Origin: Kocuria rosea subsp. polaris | GTDB lineage: Bacteria > Actinomycetota > Actinomycetes > Actinomycetales > Micrococcaceae | Length of the DNA stretch: 64,000 nt | Direction: 5' to 3' | Assembly: GCA_023896275.1 (NCBI GenBank) | Contig: MLDA01000003.1 | Span: 143,034-207,033, forward strand | Shown here: piece by piece, positions 25,214 to 33,498 of the stretch | Layout of the letters: each line of letters opens with the position of its first letter | How positions within the stretch are numbered: the stretch's first letter is position 1 | Notes under the pieces: generated by a model | Told to the model about the DNA's origin: nothing | Seen by the model: the letters and a program-made list of their open reading frames with translations, nothing else | Database searches by the model: none | Program-made: the position numbers and the translations under genes

Positions 25214-26734
25214 ATGGGTGAGGTGATCGCGGGGCGGTTCGAGCTCGTCGAGCACATCGCTTCGGGCGGCTCCGGCAGCGTCTGGCGGGCCTGGGACCGC
25301 GACCGCACCGCGTGGTGCGCGGCGAAGGTCATGCGCCAGAGCTACAGCGCTGACCTGCTGCGGTTCGTGCGCGAGCAGGGCGTGAAATTCGACCACCCGC
25401 ACCTGCTCACCCCGTACGGCTGGGCCGCGGTGGACGAGCGGGTCGTGATCGCGACCGAGCTCATGGCCGGCGGGAACCTCGCCGGCGCGCTGCGCGACCA
25501 CGGCGGGCTCGGCACGCCGCTCGTCGCCGAGATCGTCACCCAGGTGCTCGAGGGCCTGCGGCACGTGCACGACGCCGGCTGGGTCCACCGGGACGTCAAG
25601 CCCGCCAACGTCCTGCTCGAGGCGACGGGCGAGGCGGTGCCGCACGCGCGCCTGGCCGACTTCGGCATCGCGGTGCACGCCGACGAGCCGCGCCTGACCG
25701 AGCTCGGCGGCGTCGTCGGGACGCCCGGATTCATGGCGCCTGAGCTGGGCGATCCGGCCTCGGGCGCGGACGTCGAGCCGGAACAGGACCTCTACGCGGT
25801 CGGCGCGATGGCGCTGCAGCTGCTGAACCCGGGCCTGCGCGGGCCCGAGCTCGCCAACCGGTGCCGGGCCGTCGCAGCCGGCGCCGACCCGGGGCTGGAG
25901 CTGCACGGGCCGCTCGCGGACGTCGTGACGGGACTGCTCGCGTTCGAGCCGCCCGCCCGCCGCGACGCCGCCGACGCGGCCGGCGACCTGTTGCGCCCGC
26001 TGCGCCGGACGGACGGCTACGCGGCCGCGTCGGGGGAGCCGTTCGAGGTCTTCGAGCAGTTCGACCTCGATGTCACGCACCTTTCCGAACGCGGCGCCAC
26101 CGGGGAGCCCGGCCCCGCGGCGGCTTGGTACGCCGTGGCAGCCCCGGAATCCGTGGCGCCCCCGCCCACGGTGCCGCAGGACGCTGGGCTCCCGACCGCT
26201 GCGCCCCCAGCGCCCCAGGCGACGGCGGAGGATCCCGCGGCGGCTGGCCCGCCGGGCGTACCCGGGGAGGCCCCGGCCGCCGCCACTGAGACGGCATCGC
26301 CGGCCGTCGAGGCCCCGCCTGCAGGGGGCCGCACGCCGGCCCTGCTGATCGGCGCGGGCATCCTCCTCGCGCTCGTCCTGGGCGGGCTCTCGCTGTGGCT
26401 CATTTTCGGCGAACGCGATGGCGGGGGCGCGGCGCCGGGGACGTCTGCGCCGCCGAGCGCCAGCGACACCGCGCCGGGGACGCCGGGGACGCCGGGGACG
26501 CCGGAGCCGGCGGAGTCGCCGACGCCAACGTCAGGCCCCACGACCGCGCCCGCGGAGACCTCCGCCCCGCGGACCTCGGCCGCGCCGAGCACTCTGGACC
26601 TCGGCATCCGCTCCAACGTCGAGGCCGGCGACGACTGCACCGTGCTTGAGGCCGGGCTGCGCGTCGAGGGTGCCGACGGCCAGGGCCTGACGTGCCGGTA
26701 CGACGACGGAGCTCACCGCTGGACGGCTGACTGA
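25214..26734 (+). CDS. Membrane Ser/Thr protein kinase, PknB-like, no PASTA domain
   Basis: The 506-residue protein has a eukaryote-like kinase domain (about 8-270) with the glycine loop ASGGSGSVW, catalytic Lys38, HRDVKPAN (His125, Asp127), DFG (Asp149) and APE, so it should be active. A Pro/Ala-rich linker (about 285-375) leads to one transmembrane helix (about 377-400). The outer part is Thr/Pro-rich with a triple GTP repeat and ends in a short domain with two cysteines. No PASTA repeats are present, so its input is unlike that of PknB. It starts eight bases after dacB and converges on two secreted-protein genes. Confidence 0.9.
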   Translation: MGEVIAGRFELVEHIASGGSGSVWRAWDRDRTAWCAAKVMRQSYSADLLRFVREQGVKFDHPHLLTPYGWAAVDERVVIATELMAGGNLAGALRDHGGLGTPLVAEIVTQVLEGLRHVHDAGWVHRDVKPANVLLEATGEAVPHARLADFGIAVHADEPRLTELGGVVGTPGFMAPELGDPASGADVEPEQDLYAVGAMALQLLNPGLRGPELANRCRAVAAGADPGLELHGPLADVVTGLLAFEPPARRDAADAAGDLLRPLRRTDGYAAASGEPFEVFEQFDLDVTHLSERGATGEPGPAAAWYAVAAPESVAPPPTVPQDAGLPTAAPPAPQATAEDPAAAGPPGVPGEAPAAATETASPAVEAPPAGGRTPALLIGAGILLALVLGGLSLWLIFGERDGGGAAPGTSAPPSASDTAPGTPGTPGTPEPAESPTPTSGPTTAPAETSAPRTSAAPSTLDLGIRSNVEAGDDCTVLEAGLRVEGADGQGLTCRYDDGAHRWTAD

Positions 26735-26786
26735 CCGGCGCCCTGACCCGTGGATCCGCGGCGCCGGCCGATCGGGGCGGCGGGGA

Positions 26787-28316
26787 TCAGCCCCCGCGCT
26801 GCTGCTCGTCCGGTCCCGGCCCGCTGTTCTTCGGCGGCTGCGACCAGGGGTCGAAGGAGCCCTGTGCCGGTGGTTGCTGCGGCTGCGGCGGGGCCTGACC
26901 CTGATACGGCTGGCCCGGGTAGGGCGGCTGCCCGGCCGGTCCCTGCTGCGCCGGCGCAGCCTTCTTGGCCCGCATGCTCCGGCGCAGGATCCAGGCGCCG
27001 ATCGCCAGGACGAGGGCCAGCGCGAGACCGCCGACGAACGCCCCGACCTGCGCCCCGGTCGGCAGCCACGAGAAGAAGCCGGAGCGCTCGGAGGCCTGAC
27101 CGGTCGCCGGGTCGACCCCTGCGGCCTTGGCGCTGTCACTCTGCGCGGCCTTGGCCCAGTCGAGGCTCTCCTTCGCCTCGCCCGTGACCTCGACGGCGAT
27201 CTCATACTCGAACGGCCGCAGGCCGCGCGGATCGTTGGCGTCGCCGAGGATCACGATGTAGTAGTCGCCGGCGACCCGCAGCGGTTCCTTGAAGTACTCG
27301 TCGTGGAGGTCCCGGGTCACCGAGACGGCCATGTTGCGGGTGATGAACTCCGAGACGTCGTCACGGCGCAGGGAGTTGGCGCCGTAGAGCATGAAGTCGT
27401 GCTCGAGCACCGGGTTGTACGTCTGCGCCACGATGCTGCGCGCGCTTGCGTCCGCGTTGTTCTCGACGGCGAGGCGGTAGTTCAGCCGCTGGCCCTCCTC
27501 GACGGCGACCTTGTAGAACTTCATCTCGTAGGGCAGGACCGCATCGGCGATGACGGATCCGGACTCGATTGGGGCCGCCGTCGTAAACGAGCTGCCGCCG
27601 GCCAGCGGCGTCGCCTCGCCGGTCAGTGAGACCGCGGCTGGCGGGAGGTCGTTGGTGTCGGCCTCGCCGAGCGTCGTCGGGTCGATCGCGGGCTCCACGG
27701 TGATCCGCAGCTGTACCGGCATCGGGTCCTCGTCCTGCCACTCCCCGGTCCGTTTCAGCTCGAGGTAGGTCTCGCCGGTCTGGTCCTCGTGGCAGCCGTA
27801 GCCCCGTTCGGGGTCGAAGATCTCCGAGCGCAGCGCGATGGCGGGCAGGCGATCGAAGCTGCTCCGGGAGACCCGCGCGCTTTCGCCGCTCGAGCAGGAC
27901 TCGCCCGTCGCCGCGTACAGGCGGCCCTCGATCCCGGCCGAGGCGCTCGACGTCGGCTCGCGGTAGGTATCGACCATGAGCTGGGCGCTGACCAGGGTGC
28001 GCTCGCCGGCCTCGAGCTTGGGCAGCTTGAAGTACGCGACCGTTCCGTCGTTGTTGCCGTTGCCGCTCTCGCCGCGTGCGAGGACCGTCTGGGAGAGCCC
28101 GGCCTCCGTCGCGGTGGCGGCGGCGAGCGAGTCGCCGCCGGAGACCTCCGGGCCGACGGCCTCGCCGAGGGTGATTGACGTCGGCTGTCCGCCGTCGTCG
28201 TTCCCGCTGGGTTCGGCGGAGCCGGACGCGAGCGCAGGGGTCGACAGGGTCAGGGCCGCGGCGGCCAGGATCGCGAGGATCCCGGTGCGCAGAGTGTTGC
28301 TGGCGTCGCGTCGCAT
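26787..28316 (-). CDS. Secreted membrane-anchored beta-rich protein (paralogue of the VWA protein)
   Basis: The 509-residue product has a signal peptide (cleavage near TPALASG), a long beta-rich outer region, one transmembrane helix (near residue 425) and a Pro/Gln-rich cytoplasmic tail. The outer region repeats blocks of the VWA protein encoded upstream: VEPA(I/V)D, GGSSF, QRLNYRL versus QKLNYRL, GDYYIV versus GDYYVV, and EYEIAVEVTG versus EYEIAFEVTG. The two are therefore diverged copies, this one without a VWA domain. Four cysteines are visible in the mature region. Start and stop overlap (TGATG) with the VWA gene. Function is unknown; binding of a surface ligand is likely. Confidence 0.75.
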   Translation of the reverse strand: MRRDASNTLRTGILAILAAAALTLSTPALASGSAEPSGNDDGGQPTSITLGEAVGPEVSGGDSLAAATATEAGLSQTVLARGESGNGNNDGTVAYFKLPKLEAGERTLVSAQLMVDTYREPTSSASAGIEGRLYAATGESCSSGESARVSRSSFDRLPAIALRSEIFDPERGYGCHEDQTGETYLELKRTGEWQDEDPMPVQLRITVEPAIDPTTLGEADTNDLPPAAVSLTGEATPLAGGSSFTTAAPIESGSVIADAVLPYEMKFYKVAVEEGQRLNYRLAVENNADASARSIVAQTYNPVLEHDFMLYGANSLRRDDVSEFITRNMAVSVTRDLHDEYFKEPLRVAGDYYIVILGDANDPRGLRPFEYEIAVEVTGEAKESLDWAKAAQSDSAKAAGVDPATGQASERSGFFSWLPTGAQVGAFVGGLALALVLAIGAWILRRSMRAKKAAPAQQGPAGQPPYPGQPYQGQAPPQPQQPPAQGSFDPWSQPPKNSGPGPDEQQRGG

Positions 28317-30346
28317 CACAGGTTCTCCTGGTTCGGCGTGCCGGGCTGACCCGGCTGCTGGGCTGGCATCGGCTTCGAGCGGTTGCGGAACAGGAAGCCC
28401 GCGACGGCGATGATCACGAGTCCGGTGATCAGTCCGCCGGCGAACCACGGCAGGATCGGCCGGCCGGCGTTGGAGGCCTGCTCGGTGGCCACGGGGTCCT
28501 CGGTGCCGTCGTCGCTCTGGCCCTCACCACCGCCGTCGTCCGTGCCGTCCTCGGCGGGGCCTGTCGAGGAGTCCGACGCCGGCTCGTCGTCTCCGGCGGC
28601 AGGATCGGCGTCGTGGCGCTCCCCCTCGAAGATCGGGGCGGCGCCCGGGAAGGGCTGCTCGGTCCCGGTGACCTCGAACGCGATCTCGTACTCGGACGGG
28701 GTGCGGTTCCGGTCGCTGCTCCAGGTGTCGGCGTAGACCACCACGTAGTAGTCGCCGCCGAGGTAGGCGTCGTCGCCGATGTTGCCGTCGCGGTTGGACT
28801 GGCTGACCGCCGTCTCCATGTTCACGGTGATCGTGGAGTTGGGGTTGTTGTACCAGAGGTTGTCGCGGCCGCCGAGCATGCTGACCGGTTCGCGGACCGC
28901 GGAGAACGTCTTCTGCTGGATCTGCTGGGCCCCGGCGTCGACATTGTTGCCGTTGGTGAGCCGGTAGTTCAGCTTCTGCCCGTGGCCGACGTGGATCCGG
29001 TAGTAGCGGCCCTCGTTGGGCTGGACGGAGTCGGAGTAGACCTTGCCGGACGCCACGTCCGCGGGGCTGTTGAAGCTGCTGCCGCCGTTGATCGGCTCTG
29101 CATCCCCGGTGATCGTCACCGAGCTGGGTGTGTCCCTGTCGCGGACCGGCTGGTCCAGCAGGGTCGCATCGACGGCCGGCTCCAGAACGAACTTCAGCTC
29201 GACGTCGAGCGGAGTATCCTTCTGCAGCGTTCCGCCGCGGATGACCTTCGCGTACAGGTCGCCGCTCCCGTCGGCGTAACACCGGTCGCTGCGATCCTGG
29301 CGGTACTCGGGGCTGAGCACGTAGGCGACGAGCGGGGCGCCGAGGGTCGAACCATAGTTCCACTCGTTGCCGGAGCCCGAGCAGCGGTCGCCCTGGCCGT
29401 TGACGAACTCGACCTCGACCTTGAGGTGGCCACTGGCCTTATCGCCGGTGTAGGCGCCCTGCTCTGGGATCACCTGCGCGGCGAAGTGCGCGCGCTCGCC
29501 GGGCTCGATCGGGCCGACTTTGTAGAACTTGGTGGTGCCGTCGTTGCTGCTGTGGTCCCTCGAGTCGCCGCGCTCGTACTCGTCGATGTACTGGCCCGGC
29601 ACCAGGGTGGGTGCCTCGTGCAGGCGGGCGCCGCCCTCGATGCGCTCGCCGGCGGCGTCGTAGCCCTGGAACGCGCGCAGCGTCTTGACGTTGAGTTCGT
29701 CCTCGAGGTCGGAGGCGTTTTCGGCGGAGACGTATGTGCCGCCGGTCGCGTCCGCGATGCACTCCAGCTCGGAGCGCGCCGTGGAACCGACGCGGAAGCC
29801 GATGGTGTGGATCGTCAGATCGATGCCGCGGGACGCGAGGTCCTGCGCAGCCTCGCAGGCCGGGGGCTCGTCGCAGTTCTCGTTGCCGTCGGAGACGAGG
29901 ATGATCGACTTTTCGCCGGAGACGCCCTCGAGGTCGTCGGCGGCGTGCAGGAGTGAGGCGCCGATCGGGGTCTGCCCGAGGGCCTCGAGCTCGTCGATCT
30001 TCTTGGTCAGGGCGGCTTTGTCGACCGTTCCGGGCTTTTGGAGGGTGCTGATGTCGCTGCAGCTGTCCGGGTCGGTCGATCCGTACACGACGAGGCCCAA
30101 GCGGGCGTCGTCCGGGGCGTTGCCGATCAGGTGTTTCGTCGCGGACTTGGCCGCGTCGAGGCGGCTCGTTCCGTCGGAGTCGGCGTCTTTCTTGAGCATT
30201 GAGCTGGAGTAGTCCATCACGACGACGACCGGTTGCAGCTGCCTGTCGTCGGGTTCCGTGGTGGTTGCGCCGGCGGGCGTCGCGACCGTCAGGCCCAGAA
30301 GGACCGCGGCGGCGCCCGCCAGCAGGCGGGTCAGGTGGCGAGTCAT
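28316..30346 (-). CDS. Secreted membrane-anchored VWA-domain protein
   Basis: The 676-residue product has a signal peptide (about 1-27), a von Willebrand A domain (about 38-220) with the metal-ion site motif DYSSS and the later LVSDGNENCD, then a beta-rich region (about 240-590), an acidic Gly/Asp/Ser linker, a transmembrane helix (near 640-662) and a short tail. VWA domains bind protein partners through a bound divalent metal. It is the first gene of a leftward pair with its paralogue. It is divergent from an XRE regulator, across a promoter with two strong palindromes, so expression is probably tightly regulated. The partner is unknown; the convergent kinase is a candidate. Confidence 0.82.
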   Translation of the reverse strand: MTRHLTRLLAGAAAVLLGLTVATPAGATTTEPDDRQLQPVVVVMDYSSSMLKKDADSDGTSRLDAAKSATKHLIGNAPDDARLGLVVYGSTDPDSCSDISTLQKPGTVDKAALTKKIDELEALGQTPIGASLLHAADDLEGVSGEKSIILVSDGNENCDEPPACEAAQDLASRGIDLTIHTIGFRVGSTARSELECIADATGGTYVSAENASDLEDELNVKTLRAFQGYDAAGERIEGGARLHEAPTLVPGQYIDEYERGDSRDHSSNDGTTKFYKVGPIEPGERAHFAAQVIPEQGAYTGDKASGHLKVEVEFVNGQGDRCSGSGNEWNYGSTLGAPLVAYVLSPEYRQDRSDRCYADGSGDLYAKVIRGGTLQKDTPLDVELKFVLEPAVDATLLDQPVRDRDTPSSVTITGDAEPINGGSSFNSPADVASGKVYSDSVQPNEGRYYRIHVGHGQKLNYRLTNGNNVDAGAQQIQQKTFSAVREPVSMLGGRDNLWYNNPNSTITVNMETAVSQSNRDGNIGDDAYLGGDYYVVVYADTWSSDRNRTPSEYEIAFEVTGTEQPFPGAAPIFEGERHDADPAAGDDEPASDSSTGPAEDGTDDGGGEGQSDDGTEDPVATEQASNAGRPILPWFAGGLITGLVIIAVAGFLFRNRSKPMPAQQPGQPGTPNQENL

Positions 30347-30366
30347 GATGTGTTCCTCTCTGGCGT

Positions 30367-30409
30367 GTTTGCAATTGCAAATATAGCCGAAGCGTTTGCA
30401 ATTGCAAAC
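30367..30409. promoter_or_regulatory. Twin palindromic operators in the VWA/XRE divergent promoter
   Basis: The palindrome TTTGCAATTGCAAA occurs twice, at 30368-30381 and 30395-30408, with centres 27 bp apart. The second extends to a perfect 16-bp palindrome, GTTTGCAATTGCAAAC (30394-30409). Each centre is 28.5 bp from the nearer start codon, so the layout is mirror-symmetric. On the minus strand TTGCAA (30407-30402) and TATATT (30385-30380) with a 16-bp spacer form a good promoter for the VWA gene, lying inside the two sites. Confidence 0.85.
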
Positions 30410-30429
30410 ACTCGTGCCAGACTGGACGA

Positions 30430-30933
30430 GTGGATACTCCTATCGAACAACAGCGGGCGATCTATGGCACCCCATTGTCCGAACGTTTCGGGGCCGTCAT
30501 GGGGGCCTACCGGCTCTCGCAGCGCGGCCTCGCCCAAATCCTGGGGCTCTCCGCGCCGATGCTCTCGCAACTCAGCAGCGGCCGCCGGATCAAGATCGGC
30601 AACCCCGCGGTCTACGAGCGCCTAGTCATGCTGGAAATGCGGGCATCCGAAGCTGACTTGGAGCGGGTCGCCCGGGAAGTCCAGGCGTCCGAGCCCGTGC
30701 TGACGACGGGGACCGGTGCCCCGCCGTTATCGGCCCCCTCGGCCAGCGTCGGCGACGGCCGTCCAGGAGGTGACGCGGCGGCTCCCGGGAATCGCGCCCC
30801 AGCGGGTATCGAAGCTCTGGAAATATTACGCAGGATCGCCTCAAGAGAGCAATTGGCTGCGGTCGCGGGCGAGGCACGACGATGCGGGGCGAGCGAGCTG
30901 GCGGCACTCCTCGAAGCCGCCGCGGACTCATAG
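30430..30933 (+). CDS. XRE-type DNA-binding regulator
   Basis: The 167-residue protein has an N-terminal helix-turn-helix (about 22-55, LSQRGLAQILGLSAPMLSQLSSGRRIK) and a low-complexity Pro/Ala/Gly middle followed by a helical end. It starts with GTG at 30430, preceded by a weak GGACGA. It is divergent from the VWA gene across two matched palindromes that are the probable binding sites. It probably represses the VWA operon and itself. The lipoprotein gene downstream follows by 12 bp and may be co-transcribed. Confidence 0.82.
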   Translation: MDTPIEQQRAIYGTPLSERFGAVMGAYRLSQRGLAQILGLSAPMLSQLSSGRRIKIGNPAVYERLVMLEMRASEADLERVAREVQASEPVLTTGTGAPPLSAPSASVGDGRPGGDAAAPGNRAPAGIEALEILRRIASREQLAAVAGEARRCGASELAALLEAAADS

Positions 30934-30945
30934 GCGTCAGCTTCG

Positions 30946-31542
30946 GTGCGTATCGCATTCCGTCTGGTCGGGCGGCGCAGAATCCTGCCCGCTGTCGCTG
31001 TTCTCTGCCTGATCTCGATGCTGACCGGGTGTGCAACGGCTGCGGTTCATCCACTGCTACCTGAGCCGGTTCCCTGGGGGATCGGCTCGGTGGTGAAGGG
31101 GCAGGATCAGCTTGTGGGTAGTACTTTGTGGTGCGCCGAAGCGGGCCCCACGGAAGTACTGGGACTTGACTGGCAGAAGAACCAAGGCGTCACGGTTGTC
31201 GATTACGCGATCATCAATCAACCGGTCGATGAGGCGCGGATGGGGAGCATGCCCGGCACGCTCGAGGACGAGTATGGCGCCCAACGGGAAGACCGGACGG
31301 TCCTCGGGCGCTGCCCCGATGGCGCGGAGGATGAACTTGGGCCTGGCGAGACAGTATCGTTCGTTGTTCTTCAGGTCCGCTTGAGCGATCCTGGCGAAAT
31401 CGGGATAGCGACAGGCTTGCGTCTCCGGGCGGATTCCGGCGTCGCGGTCGAGCCCATGACCCTTATGTTGTGTCCGATCTCGATGGACGCTTGCGACATC
31501 GATTCGGCGCCGGAGGGGATCGGCAAGCTTTCCGGGGAGTGA
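30946..31542 (+). CDS. Putative lipoprotein of unknown function
   Basis: The 198-residue product starts at GTG 30946 with basic residues, a hydrophobic core and the lipobox LTGC (Cys28). The mature region is predicted to be beta-rich and has four further cysteines (in LWCAEAG, GRCPDG, MLCPIS and DACDID). No family is recognised. It is lower in GC than neighbouring core genes. Position just after the XRE gene suggests it belongs to the same regulated module, though the promoter is not proven shared. Confidence 0.6.
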   Translation: MRIAFRLVGRRRILPAVAVLCLISMLTGCATAAVHPLLPEPVPWGIGSVVKGQDQLVGSTLWCAEAGPTEVLGLDWQKNQGVTVVDYAIINQPVDEARMGSMPGTLEDEYGAQREDRTVLGRCPDGAEDELGPGETVSFVVLQVRLSDPGEIGIATGLRLRADSGVAVEPMTLMLCPISMDACDIDSAPEGIGKLSGE

Positions 31543-31683
31543 TCCGCTTCTGCGATTCGACGAGCAAGGCACCGCGAACCCAACGGAGTCGACTGGCCGT
31601 GACGGTGCCTCGCCGGATAGAGGAGCAACGAGCGAAAGGCATCGACCTGCACCTCTCCAAAAGCAGTGCCGTGCGAGGCGCGC

Positions 31684-32226
31684 CTACCGGTGTTTCCGTA
31701 GACCTTCTTCGGCGTCTTGAAGGTGGTGTTCGATCTCATGGAGGACAAAGGACGCGAACGTTTCCACGGTAAACGCCTTACCATCCCCGCGGAAGCCCGA
31801 TCGACTCCAACTGTTGGCCGGAACGTCGTCGAAGGTCCGGGCCGCACGTTCCAACTGGCGCCCAAGGTCCGCGCTGATGATCAGCGGGTCCGCATGCGCG
31901 TAATCGTTGATCACGGCTTCTTCGTCCTGGTCCCAGTTGGAAAAGGTCGGCGCGGTTCTCGTCAGCATGAGCGCTACGCGTTCACACGCGAGCCGACACA
32001 TGTCGCGGGTGTGAGCGGCGTATTCGAGCGGCGACCAGACATGCGGTTCGGGCCGTTGCGCGACGCGGGGATGACCCATCACTTCGTGCCAGGAACGGGC
32101 TGTGCGCCGAAGGCGGCTCCCTGTCGTCGGACCGGCATGAGGGGAATAGCCGCATTCAATGCAGCCCTCGATGGTCACGATTGACCAGTCTTTTGTCTCG
32201 CCGGCAATCGCACTCGAATCAGCCAT
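31684..32226 (-). CDS. DinB-like (mycothiol transferase-fold) protein
   Basis: The 180-residue product resembles the DinB superfamily, a four-helix bundle that binds a metal ion. The helical motif WSPLEYAAHTRDMCRL supplies one histidine, and FVLHEIEHHLQD near the C-terminus supplies the others. Actinobacterial relatives include mycothiol-dependent enzymes, so a thiol-transfer or detoxification role is possible but unproven. An N-terminal extension (about 1-35) contains two cysteines in GCIECGYS. It stands alone between the lipoprotein and the metalloprotease. Confidence 0.7.
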   Translation of the reverse strand: MADSSAIAGETKDWSIVTIEGCIECGYSPHAGPTTGSRLRRTARSWHEVMGHPRVAQRPEPHVWSPLEYAAHTRDMCRLACERVALMLTRTAPTFSNWDQDEEAVINDYAHADPLIISADLGRQLERAARTFDDVPANSWSRSGFRGDGKAFTVETFASFVLHEIEHHLQDAEEGLRKHR

Positions 32227-32421
32227 TGGCAGAGATTAGCATGGGCCCGCAACGCGGAAAGGACTTCATCTTGCGGTGAATACCTCAGCGCGGCAAGGCA
32301 GACATGACTAAGCACGACCCTTCTGCACCCGCGCCACGGGCGTCTGGTCGCCCGGGCGCTGTCGACCGCGTTAAGGGGCGACTCTCAGGAAATATGGGGT
32401 CGTTCGTGATGGGATAGGCCC

Positions 32422-33498
32422 ATGGACAAGTTGAGTGCACCCGAGGTCGAACCCGCCCGGCTAATCGACTTCGAGCTCGCCGCCAAGACCGCCGCAACCC
32501 TCAGCACGCCCGGGCCGCGCCTCAGCGGCGCCGAGGTGCAAGCCGTCGTCGCGGACCTGCGCGCGCATGCCGAAGCGTCCGTCGCCCACGTGCACGAGAT
32601 CTCCGGCCTCGAGGCCGCCCGCGACCTGCGTGACTCCGAGGTCCTGATCGTCGACCGCACCAGCTGGGCGCGCGCCAACGTGCACAGCTTCGAGGCCATG
32701 ATCGACGCGCCCCTGCGCGCCGCCGCCGCCAAACACGCCGACAAGATCTCCGGCGCGGCGGGTGAAGTCGGCTCCCGCGTGACCGCCGCCGAGATGGGCG
32801 CGATCCTCGCGTTCCTCGGCTCCAAGGTGCTCGGCCAGTACGACCCGTTCGCCCCGCTGAAGCGCCCGCACATCCCCGCCGCCGGTCGCCTGCTGCTCGT
32901 CGCGCCGAACATCGTTGAGGTCGAGCGCGAACTCGGCGTCGACCCGGCTGACTTCCGCCTCTGGGTGTGCCTGCACGAGCAGACGCACCGCGTGCAGTTC
33001 GCCGCCGCCCCCTGGCTGCGCGACCACCTGCTCGAGAGCATCGCCGAGCTCGTCACGGGCATGCTCTCCAAGGCGGACTCCCTCAGCGACCGCATCTCGC
33101 AGCTGCTCAGCGAGAAGACGTCGCTGTCCTCCCTGCTGCAGGACGATCACGACAAGGAGATCATGAGCCGGCTGACGGCCGTGATGAGCCTGCTCGAGGG
33201 CCACGCGAACGTGGTCATGGACGGCGTCGACGCCTCGATCGTCCCGACCGTGAAGACCATCCGCCAGCGCTTCGCCGCGCGCGGAGCCGGCCGTGGGCCC
33301 ATCGAGAACTGGCTGCGGAAGCTCCTCGGCCTGGACGCCAAGATGCGCCAGTATGCGGACGGGCAGCGGTTCGTCTCCGCGGTCGTCAAGGAGGTCGGCC
33401 TCGAGGGCTTCAACCGGGTCTGGGAGCGCCCCGAGCATTTGCCGAGCGAGCACGAGCTGCACCACCCGCACGAGTGGGTCGAGCGCATGGGCGCCTGA
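32422..33498 (+). CDS. Zinc-dependent metalloprotease (actinobacterial TIGR03624 type)
   Basis: The 358-residue protein carries the zinc-binding motif HEQTH (His185-His189) in LHEQTHRVQF, with a downstream SIAEL glutamate segment that could be the third ligand. This family is near-universal in actinobacteria directly before tilS, as here, but its substrate is unknown; it was once loosely linked to F420 biosynthesis. No signal peptide is seen. ATG at 32422 is followed by a typical N-terminus. Its stop codon touches the tilS start. Confidence 0.88.
   Translation: MDKLSAPEVEPARLIDFELAAKTAATLSTPGPRLSGAEVQAVVADLRAHAEASVAHVHEISGLEAARDLRDSEVLIVDRTSWARANVHSFEAMIDAPLRAAAAKHADKISGAAGEVGSRVTAAEMGAILAFLGSKVLGQYDPFAPLKRPHIPAAGRLLLVAPNIVEVERELGVDPADFRLWVCLHEQTHRVQFAAAPWLRDHLLESIAELVTGMLSKADSLSDRISQLLSEKTSLSSLLQDDHDKEIMSRLTAVMSLLEGHANVVMDGVDASIVPTVKTIRQRFAARGAGRGPIENWLRKLLGLDAKMRQYADGQRFVSAVVKEVGLEGFNRVWERPEHLPSEHELHHPHEWVERMGA

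Noticed and set aside
32285..32497. A 70-codon minus-strand frame before the metalloprotease
   Set aside because: It overlaps the metalloprotease start, is Arg/Pro-rich and has no ribosome site or motif.
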